Below are positions 33,434-45,400 of a stretch of DNA of 64,000 bases, one piece after another. The stretch lies in the NCBI RefSeq assembly GCF_001831475.1, contig NZ_CP017688.1, forward strand, positions 682,001-746,000, in the 5' to 3' direction. Under the pieces are notes generated by a model, which was given only the letters and a program-made list of their open reading frames with translations, ran no database searches and had not been told where the DNA came from. Source of the stretch: Flavobacterium crassostreae. GTDB taxonomy: Bacteria > Bacteroidota > Bacteroidia > Flavobacteriales > Flavobacteriaceae. The position numbers were made by a program, and so were the translations under genes. How positions within the stretch are numbered: the first letter of the stretch is position 1; the number at the start of each line of letters is the position of its first letter.

Positions 33434-36400
33434 TTATCTGTACAAGGTAAAGTGGCCTACAAATTCACGGTCATCTTTGTTATTGTTCAGTTTAAGCGTG
33501 TACCAGTAATCTCCAGATGGCAGTTCTTCGCCATTGTATTTACCGTCCCATTTTTGTCCCAATTTATATTTGGCAATCAAACGTCCGTAACGATCGAATA
33601 TAGAGAACGATAGGTCTGGATAATTATTGGTACATCCTGGTGCCCAAGTATCTAAATAGCCATCTCCGTTTGGTGTGAAATAGTTTGGAATACAAACATC
33701 TACCACTTCAAATTGTCTACTCAAGGTAGCGGTACAGCCATTTTTATCTCGAACCTCCACGGTATGAATTCCGGATTGGTACAACACAAAGGTAGCATTA
33801 CTTGAGAAAGCACCACCATCAAAACTATACGTATAATTACCGGCTCCTCCTGTTGTAGTTGCTTTAATTTGGTTCAAATCTCCATCAACAACCACTAGTG
33901 CAAGTGGGTCTACTTGTACTACTTTAAACTCTGGTGTAGTTTTAATACAACCATTAGTGTGTCTAACCGTAATGGTATGGGGACCTGGGGCAACATTTTC
34001 AAAAATATTGCTAGTTTGGTAGTTTCCTAAACCATCCAAATCAAAGTCAAGATCTGCTGGGTTATTGCTGGCATCATAGGTTACAGTAATCGTATTGGCT
34101 TGTGTGTTATTTACACAATCATAACGTACCGTTGCTATTCCATTTATAACTACTGGTTGAGGTGTAGCAACATCAATTTCTGAAGTACATCCACTAGCGT
34201 CTTTGATATAAACGGTATGCGCTCCTCCTGATATATTCATAAAATTAAATATCGTTTGACCAATGGCACCTTGCGTATATACGCCATAATAATCATCCAA
34301 ACTTACACTATAAGGTGCAACACCTCCAGCTATTTCGATGTTAAAGGCAGCATCATTATCTCCAGAACAAATTTCTGGAACTACGGAGGATGTAATTAGA
34401 CTACCATACAAAATTGGTGGTTGTTTAATTTCAAAATCGTACGTTAGATAACAGCCTTGCGCATCTTGCACTAATACTTGATACGTGTCTGCTTTTAAAT
34501 TATTAAATATACCGGAATCAAAAAACTGGTTTAAATTAGGAGAAATAGCATACTTGATTTGTCCAGTTCCTCCTGATGCCACGACTTCTATTTTTCCGTT
34601 ACGTAGTCCGTTGCAAGTGATATCTTGTTTTGTTGCACTAGAAACCAAAGACAATAATGGCTCTGCAATTGCTATTGGAACGGAGTAATCACAATCTGCA
34701 CTCGTTACTTTTACGGTGTAATTACCAGCTGCAAGATTAACAAAATTACCTGCAGAAATTTGCATTGGAGTTGGAACAATTGGGTTACCAGCACTGTTTA
34801 ACAAACTGTACAAATAACTACCTAAACCGCCTTGGGCAACTGCGGTTATTGATCCAGTTACGCTCCCTTTACATTTTATATCCACTTTATTTAAGCTCAC
34901 AAAATTAAGAGTTGGTATAGGTGCAAAATCTATAGAATTGCTAATACTACTCTTGCAACCTTTGCTGTCTTTAACATAGTATTGGTATTGTGCCTTAACC
35001 GCAGTGGTTGGTAACGTAATTACTACTGAATTTGCAAAAGAAACGCTATAGTTAACACCATCAGCACTATAATAATATGGTGCAGTTCCTCCTGATGCCG
35101 TTAATCTTACTTGTGGAGCAACTAAACAACTCTCTGGAGTTTGCACTATTAATGTTGCTTTTACACGGCTCGGTTCATTGAGTAGTACGGTATTTGAAGT
35201 GGCCGAACAAGTCCAATCATCGGTTACTGTAACTAGATAACTACCCCCTTTAAGATCTGTAAAAACTTTACCGATTTGTGGTCCTTTGGTGATCGTGGTA
35301 CCATCGGTTAAAGTTCCAGATAAAGTGTAGGTGTAATTACCAGATCCACCTGTTACGGCTCCAACGGTGAGTATTCCTGAGGTATCATCAAAACAATCTA
35401 ACAAATTAGTATTCAAACTAACGGTAGTAGCAATTGGCTGTGGATTAACCAAAACAACAGGAACAGAAGCAATACACCCTTTTTTATCTTTTACATTAAC
35501 TACATAATTCCCTGCAATCAAATCCGTGAATTTATATGTTGCAGAATAGGCCACTTTTTCGGATCCATTGAAAAGTAATTGGTATTCATAGCCACCAGGC
35601 CATCCACCTGTAGCATTTGCTTGGATAGAGCCATTATTATTAGCCGTTATACACGTTATAGAAGTATGCGTCTCTGCAACAGACAATACTTTGATTGGCT
35701 GATCTATAGTAAATATAGTAGAAACGCTACAAAAAGGACTGTTCAATAGGGTAGCAGAAACCGTATAAATACCAGCGGTTAAACCCGTCAAATTTAATGG
35801 TCCAGCTGTAGTTGTACTACCGCTACTAGGGGTTGGTCCAGATACAACATAACTAAATGCTCCAGCATCATCACTCGGATTAATTTGGGTATCTATTAGG
35901 TTAACTGTAACCGCACCTTCATTAGAACCAACACATTGTACGTCACTTGTTTTAATGGCTTTTAATTCAAAAGTATTGGGCTCATTTACATAATGAATGG
36001 CTTGAATGCTACACAAAGTAGTAGGGTTTAATGCCGTTATGGCATAATTACCAACACCCAGATTGGTAAATATTCCAGAATTATTTGTCTGTAATGGGGT
36101 TCCGGTAGCATCTGCTAAAGTATAGGTTATACCAGTTATAGTAGCGCCCGTATTGTCTACTGCTGTAGCTGTTACGGATTCCAAATTGGTACAAGTAACT
36201 GCTGTGGTAACAGCAACCTTAATTTTGTCCAAAGCCTGATATGGCGCTATAGTGATCCCACTTGGATAAGTACCTTTACAGTTCTTATCATCATACACAT
36301 TTACGGTATAGGTACCTCCTGCATAATTTGCTTCGGTAAAGACGTTACTTGAGCCTCTTTGTACTACTGTGGTACCATTTTTTATAAATTCATAGATGGT

Positions 36401-39400
36401 ATAATTTCCAGAGCCTCCTATTACTGTGTTTACGGTTATGGTGGCATACTTTGCGCCATTGGTACCGATATTACAAGCAAAAGGTACGGTTACTAGATTG
36501 GTTATTTCTATAAGCTCTGGTTGCAGAACTGAAACAGATACTGTCGCGGCACATTTACGACCAGAAGTAGCTGTAACAGTGTAGGTTCCTGCCTCTAAAT
36601 TATTAAAAAACATACTTGATTGCGCAGGGCGAATAACTGTAGTTCCGGTGATAGTAGTTCCAGTTAAAGCAAAAGTATATATTGGATTATCGTTTACGCC
36701 AATTGAAGGCGCGTCCATAGAAACAGTTATAGTACCATTGGCGTCTGCAAAACAATTTGTTTTGGTAGAAACCGCTGCTAAACCTGTTATTGGAGTAGCT
36801 GCTTTGAGAGTAACTACAACAGAGTTTTCGCAACCAGTAGTAACATCTCTAACATAAAAAGTGTACGTTCCTGCAAGCAAACCAGCGTAAGTATTGCTTG
36901 AACTGTAAGTTCCTACGATACTTTGTTTGTATTCATATGTTGGTGTTGGAGTGGTTCCGCCAGTTGCGGTCAAAGTAACACTACCATCTGCAACGTCACA
37001 ACTAGGCAAAGTATTCACGGTATAATCCAGTTGTAATGGTTTAAAGATCGTGAAATTTACAGCCGTACTACTTATACAACCATTAGCATCTTTGACAGAA
37101 ACGCTATACGTTGCAGGGTTAGAAATAACAAATGTATTACTAGTTTGGTAACCAGCTCCAATACTGTAATAGTAATTGGCAGTTCCTAGACCTACTCCGG
37201 TACCAGTAAGTGTTACGGTGTATTTACCAGAAGCATCTGGACATTGGCTGTAACTATCTACGGTAACTGTTGGTAATGGATCCAGAATTATAGTAATTGG
37301 TTTGCTGGCTATACAACCTCGGGCATCTTTTACATAAACATCCCAAACCAAGTTAGTCAAATTAGTGTTTACTGACAGTTCTGGAGTTGGATAAAAAGTA
37401 GTTACTGGTGTAATACTACTACCACTTACTACTGCTGCATAGCTATAATTACCTGTGCCTCCTGAAACATTTGAAATAGTTATTTTTGACTGATTTTGAA
37501 CACAATACACATTAGTAGCGCTCACGTCAAAAGTGATAGCTGCTGGTTCTGTAAATAATACAGAGTCTGACATACTACAACCTGTTGTATTATCCGTAAC
37601 CGTTACAGTATAGGTGTTTGCAGTTAATCCGGACAAAGTAATTACATCATTTATATTTGTTATTTGAGCAGGTGGAAGCACTGGAGAAGTTACTACCGTA
37701 TAATTTGCCGATGCACTAAATCCTGTAACAGTAAATGTAGCAGAACCATTGCTATTGCTACCATTTAAAACATTACAGAATACCGGATTCTGAACTGCTC
37801 CTGCAATTTGAATTTTGGTAACTTCATTTATACTAATTCGTTCTTGGTCTTTACAGCCTTTACTATCGATTACTTCAAAGGTATACTCTCCAGGAGCCAA
37901 TCCTGAGAATTGGTTAGCAGTTTGTACTACTCCTGGTGGTAATGTTGGCGGAACCATGGCATAAGTTACGGTTCCAAACCCGGTACCAGTGGTGGTATTA
38001 ATTGTTACAGTACTGGTTGTATCTCCAAGGCCTTGTTGTACACAATATACTGGTGTAGCTGTAAGGCTAGCAATGGTTGGTGGATTTAAAGCATCTATAA
38101 TTACAGAGTCACTAGTTATACAACCATGATTATCTTTTACATAAATAGTAAATGTTCCCGCGGTGTAGGTTTGGTAAATGTCTTGACTTGAAAAATTAAT
38201 CCCATCAAGTCCATACTCATAAGGGCCTGTCCCTCCAGAACCTACAATGTTTATGGTAGCTTTTTGAGCAGCATTAGATTGTCCACAGGTTAATGGATCT
38301 ATAATTGTAGCTGTGGCCGTCAAAGGTGCTGGTAATGGAACTATTACAGATTGTATTAATTCACAACCTCTTCCGGAGGTAACTTTAACGGAATATGTTC
38401 CGGATAGCAATCCATTAAACACATTAGAAGATTGAGCAATTGCAGTTTGTGGTCCAGCTATAATTTCGTAGGTATAGGTTGGATTATCATTTCCAGCACC
38501 TAAGATAACTGTAATGCTTCCGTTTGCAGCACCCAAACACAATGGTGGTTTGGTGGTGCTAGTAAAACTAACCGGACTTGGCGCTCCTAAGGTTACCGTA
38601 GCAGTTGTACTACAATTAGTCGGTGTAGCAGTATCTGTGATGGTCACAATATACGTATCGGCTGGTAATCCGGTAATCGTATTTCCGGTAATAGTACCTG
38701 CTACTGGATTTATCGTATAGGTGTACGTTCCTGCTCCAGTACCGCCAGAACCAGTTAAGGTAATTTGGCCATCGTTATTGGCACAGCTTGGCAAGGAGTT
38801 AATAGTAGGAATTATAGAAAGAGGACTTGCAATTGTAATGGATTTAGTATCCGTACAACTGTTTGCATCTTTAATAGTTACGGTATGTATACCAGAATTT
38901 AAGTTTGTAATTCTATATGGCAAACCTAATAAAGGGGTAAAAACACTGCCATCCACACTTATCATGTATGCACCAATACCGGCTGTTACTTCCGAAACAT
39001 CCATTTCAAAATTGCCTTCACTAACGCATTTGTTTACAATAGCTAAAGCAATTTCAGGCTTAGGGTCTTTTACAATAGTGGTGTTCAAGGCAAAGGTACA
39101 TCCTTTAGCATCTTTAACTAAAATATTCCAATTAGAACCTAAATTGTAATCCAAGTCCAAGATATTGTTACCTAGATTGAATACCGTAGGGGTTGTTGGA
39201 TTCAAAGCTACTGCATAAGTATACGGTCCGGTTCCTCCTGTAGTGTTTAGGGTAATTTGTGCTGGATTGTCACAAGTAGCATTAACCGTATTGGTTAGGA
39301 TTGATTTTAATGGTTGTGCAGGTTGGGTTACCTCAAAGGTATAGGCCGCAGAACAAAGTGTACCTCCGGCTTCTTTAACTTGAAGGACATAGTTCCCAGC

Positions 39401-42400
39401 TTTTAGATTGGTAATATTTCCTGAAACTGGCCCTCCGGCAGTACCGCTTAAAGTACCATCAATTGGAGTACTTAATGGCAATAAGGTTAGTGCGTCTACC
39501 ACTTTGTATTCAATATCTGTAACGGTTGGATCAAAATTTTGAACCGTAAATGCTAACGTTCCAGATGCAGAGGCATTACAACTAACATTGGTGCTGGTTG
39601 TTGCCGCTATGTTAATAGTGGATGGTGCTGGTGGCATGGTTGCCTCTAATATAGAAATACACATATTGGAGTCTCTTACCTGTAAAAAGTAAGTCACACC
39701 ATGTAAAAGCCCCGCAAAAGTATGGGAATTGCTAGCTGTTGCAGCAGTTTCTGTTTGTCCGAAGATAGAATACTTATAGGGACCAGTACCACCACTAGTA
39801 GTAACGGTATAATCGATACCTGTTGCGCAGTTATTGGTATCTATTAAACCTAATAGTTGCAAGTAAGGTGGGGTTTCAATTCGTAATTTATTGGTTTTAA
39901 ATTCACAACCTTTGGCGTCTACAATTGTAATATAATAATCCCCAAAATTAAGACCTGCAAAAGTATGCACCGGCGTTACTGCGGCTGCAGTCTCTGTATA
40001 AGTTGCTATTTCTGTAAAAGAATTGTCATACAATTTATATACATAAGGTGCCGTACCACCTGAGGCTACATTTACCTCTAGACTCCCTGGAGTATTTGCA
40101 TTACACAAAATAGGATTTGCTTTTATGGTGGCTACAATAGCTGCAGGGTCTGTTAGAGTAACTGTTCCTGTTGCCTCACAACCCTTGGCGTCAATAACCC
40201 TATAGGTATAAATTCCGGCTACTAGGCCTCCAAAACTAGCTGTTGCTTTTGGGGTTCCTCCGTTAATACTGTACTTAAATGGTATTTCTCCTGTTAAACC
40301 AGTGAGTGTTATGGATCCATTACTAAACCCATTACATGTTGGATCCAAATGCGTTTCTGAGGCCGTTACCACCACAGGTGCAACTACAGTAATGCTTTTG
40401 GTGTTGGTGATACAACCTTTACTATCGGTTATTTCAAATTCATAGTTTCCGGGATTAAGTGTTTTGTATACAAACGACGAACCCGTAACCGGAATAGTAC
40501 TGCCTAATGTTCCACTGTTATATTTTACTTTATAACTAAAACTAGCAAAACCTCCAAGGATATCTACCTTAATTTCTGCCTCTTCTGGATTTGCACAACT
40601 AAGATCTTTTATTAATTTAATTTCAGATTCTAGTACTTTATTTACGGTAATGTTTTGGATATCCGTACAGCCATTTTTATCGGTTACGGTTACAACATAC
40701 GTTCCAGCAACTACCGTGAAAATATTTTTATCTACACCAGTTGGAGCTTGCCCTGTATTTATGGTATAGGTATAGGGTGCAACTCCTAATGTGGAAGCCT
40801 CTATCCTAAATGAATTTGCAGAAGCGGTACATTGGTTGGTTACTGCTAGGGTTAAATTTGGTTTAACATCTTGAGTGATGGTTACATCAATTGGAGCCGT
40901 AATTGTACAACCGTTGTTATCTTTTACCCAAACATCCCAGTTTAAGGAAATTAATGGATCCAAATTGGCAACATTGGTAGTTACATAGTCTGCCGCAATT
41001 GGAGTTACGCCGTCTTTTACAAAGGCATAATTGTAGTTTGGTGTACCTCCAGTAGCAGTAATAGTTACAACTGCATAAGGAATTTGGCAATTAGCATTTA
41101 CATTACTATCTAATAGTGCGGTTACTGCAGTTGCTGGTTCTTTAATTTCTAGAACCGAACTTGCAGTGCAATTAGTTGCTGCATCTGTAACGGTATAGGT
41201 GTAAATACCTTTGGCTAAACCAGTATAGGTAACCGTTTTACCTCCATTGGTAATTATTTCTGTAGGAGTAACCACTACACTTCCTAAAGATAAGGAGTGG
41301 CTGTAAGTAGTCGCGTAATTGTCTGCTATAAATTCTAAAGAACCAATATTGACTCCAAAACATTTATTATCCTTTAGTTTGTTACCTATAACGGTAATTT
41401 TAATGACATCTTTTAATTGGTAGTCATCCGTATAATAACACCCATTGGCATCTGTAACTCTAAAAGTATAGGTTCCTGGAGTTAAATTAGTAAAAGTACC
41501 GCTTGTTTGTTTTGCTACTATTATAGGGGAAGGCGCAATGGTTTCATAATATAAAGTGCCAACTCCATTTGTTGCAGCTACGGTTAGATTAGTGGTACTA
41601 GCCCCGCAGGTTATAGCACCCGCAGGAGTAAAAGATAAGGCTGTTGGCGGGTTTAGTCGGTTTAGAATGCCACTGCCGCCAATTGTACATTCGTTTTTAT
41701 CTTTTACATCATAGGTGTAAGAAACATCTTGTGTTGTATTGTTAATAACCAAGGTGTTGTTGGAGGTGTAATTACCTCCATTAAAACTATATGTGTATGG
41801 GGCAGTTCCGCCCGTTGGTAGATTGATTACTACAGAACCTCCAATTTTTGTATTAGAACTAGAACATGAAAATATGGTTTCAGTGACCGTAGCTTCTAAT
41901 TTATTTAACGGCTCTGTGATAGTTACTGTGGTTGTACCGACACAACCTTTGCTGTCTTTAACATAAAAAGTATATGCTGTTGCAGATGGAGAAAGGTTAA
42001 TAAATAAAGAAGTCCCTACATACGTAATTCCATCCTTACTATAGGTATATCCTCCAGAACCACCATTAGCTAGTAATTGTACCGTACCGTTATTGGCTCC
42101 TTTACAAGTAACTTGTGTTGGCGTAGCCTGTAGCGTAGGGTTGACAATTGCATTAACTTTGGCATCTACTGAAGTAGTACATCCTTTAGAATCAATTATT
42201 TCAAATTTATAATCGCCTGCTGTCGGAGCAGTATAGGTGAATGTTGTTGTTCCATTTGGTAAATTAATGGCCGGTAAGGTTCCATTTACGGTATAAGAAT
42301 ACTCTTGCGTGCCACCAGTTATTGAAACTACAATAGCTGCCCCTGTGGTATCACAACGCAATTCGGCAACAGAATCTACTTTTGCCTTTAGAGCATTAGC

Positions 42401-45400
42401 AACCAAAATACCTGTAATAGTTGTAGTACAGCTATTAGCGTCTGTAACAGTGATGGTATAATTGCCTGGTATTACCTCAAAGGTATTGCCAACTGGTGCT
42501 TGACCTGTATTTATACTGTAAGTAAACGGCGCTGTTCCGGTTCCAGCAGTTACATTGGCGGTCAATTTTACTTTATTGGTTCCGTCATAACATAAGGAAA
42601 CTGAAGTATCTAAAGTAGCTACAACAGGATTTGGAGCCGTTACCGCTACTAAAGCAGATTCTGCAGATACACATTGATTGGCATCCCGAACTACTACAAC
42701 GTAATTTCCTAGAGCTATATCACTAAAAACTGCCGTATTGGTGTAGGCCACTACAATTGTTCCGTCTGTTTTTCTTAATTCATACTCGTAGCCTGGGGTT
42801 CCACCCGAAGCCACTGCAGTGATTGTTGCACCGGTTATACAAGTAGGTAATGTAGTTACACTAGCTGTTACCGTAGCAGGTGTAGGTGCAGTTATCGGTT
42901 GTGAAAAGTCAAAAGAACAAGTACTTGCTAGATTGTCATATCGTATTTTAATTGCATAGGTTTGCGCTGCTAAACCGGTTATAGTAACTGGAGAGGTTTT
43001 TGTATTGGTCCAGTTTGTACCGTTATCTATGGAGTAATCAAAACCATAAACGGTATTAAAGTTTTCGGCAGCAATAGTTATGGTTCCATCATTGGATGTA
43101 GGGCATTTTAAATTTGTAGCACCTGTTACCGAAGCTGCAAATTTTTTGTCTGTTGGAACTTTAATAGGAAAATCTTTTTTAGCAATACATGATTCTGGTA
43201 GTTGGTAAACTCTAATATCGTCAATCGCAACATCATTACCATCTGTAGCTCTTTTATTAGATCTAATAATAAATTTTAAAGACGTATTTGCTCCTGGATT
43301 AAGAGTAACAGCTGTTTTAGGATAAACTTCCCATTTTTCTGATTTTGGAATGTCTCCTGTTGCAAACCATGAAATTTCTGTACCTGAAGCATCTACCAAA
43401 GCAACTCTTAAGTCCGCATCAATATCGCTGCTTGTATTCCTAAGTAAATTCATTGCATAAAGCTCAAAATTTATAGGTTGGTTAGGAATAATATCATTTA
43501 TAACTTTTTGATATAAAATATCAGTAAGAGCTATCTGATTACCAATATTTACTACTAAGCTTCTCCCTTTAGGGGTGGGAGGTACAGTTTGAGTTGTATG
43601 ATCTCCTGGTTGTACCCATGAGCCATAAGGATTAACGATAAATGATGTTACAGAATAGTCTCCATCATTTATAGCTGGGCTACCTTTACATTGTGTAGCT
43701 ACCACCTGTCTTTCAAAACAATAAAGTGCTGTACTAATACCTGGTGAGGTTGTATCTTCACCGTATCCAAAAGTCTCTAGTAATAAGTTGCTATACGTTG
43801 TTGTTTTTAATAATTTATAATTTACAGTAATTTGATGGTCTCCAGAGGTAACGTTTAAAAATACCTTAGGATCTGTTGTATTGGGATTTTTGACACCATC
43901 TATAAAATACTCGTACTCATAGTTGCTACTGCCTGGGTTGGTTACCGTAACGGTACTTGTTGCGGTGCCATCACAATTAAACCCAGAAGTTGTAACTGTG
44001 ATTGTTGGTGCAGCTGGTACGGGATCTAAAATTACGGGATACGGAATGGTATAAGTACAATTCAATGCGTCTTTTACCAATAAGGTATACGTTCCAGGTA
44101 AAACCGCTTTTTCATTGGTGCTTTGCCAAGTAGCTCCTCCATCAAAACTATAGGTATAGGGTGTAACTCCTCCTTCGACATTAGTAATACGGATAGTACC
44201 TCCTTGATTGGATAGTGTACAACCTGCCAATTGGGATACTCCTGCTGAGGCAGTTAAACTATTTGCTGGTGGGGCTATGGTTATGGTTTTAGGGCCATCC
44301 AAACATTCGGTAATTACTCCATTAGTAGCTGTAGAGGCATATTTAAGAACTACTTGGTAATCTCCAGCAACTTGGTTTAAAAATACTGGATCAGTAGTAA
44401 AGGTCGCTCCATTATCAATACTATATGTTAAAGTATATCCATTAGGATTGGTAACCTTAAAGCTAATACTTGCTTTGTCATCAGAACAATTTAGAGTAGT
44501 AGCCTCAACGGTATAGGTTGGCTTTGCAACTTCGTCAACATGTATAATTGGGAGCGTTATTCTACAACCTACTGCGTCTACAACTTCAATTTGGTAATTA
44601 CCTCCTGGAGGCAATGGTTTAATAATTGGAATTATAGGGCTAGTTTGCGCAACCGTACTTCCGTTAACAAAATAATAATAATATGGTGGGGTTCCTACTA
44701 CAGGGGTTCCTCCTGAAGCTACTACGGTTATTTCTCCGTTTTCGCAAGTAAGGTTTTTTGTTATAGATGCGGTAGCTTTTAATATTTTGGGTAAAAAATC
44801 TACTACTTCTTTTTTATAACAGCCATCCGCTGTAGTTATGATTACATCATATCTTCCTGCTCCAATGCCGGAATAATTATAATAGTTATTATCTATTAAA
44901 CCAGAATCTCCTACAGTATCTGTAGTGCCTTCTTTATTAATAACAAAACGGTACTGTTTGTTAACATCATTGGCAGTTATACCTATATACCCCTTATCTG
45001 CACAGTGCCTTGCATCAGATGTAATTGTTACTGAAAAAACTTGATCCAAAATAGTAGCTTTCACTTTAAATTCGCATAATTTAGTGTTGGGGTCTGTTAC
45101 AGGTACTATTTGTTTTATGCTAACGGTATAATTTCCGGCAGCTAAATTTTGAAAAACATTAGCGTCTTGATAATTTATTCCATCTATGCTATACTTATAA
45201 CCACTACCTAATGGAGGATTTGTTACCGTTATGGATCCCTTTGTATCACAGATGTTGTTTTTAACTGCAATCTTAGGGTCTAAAGGATTTTGGTACACAT
45301 TAAAGTAGAAGGTACTCAAACATACATCCGTATAATTAATGATTACTCTAAAAAACCCGGGGCTATCCGCAACAAAATTAGAACCCGTAGCTACATTGGT

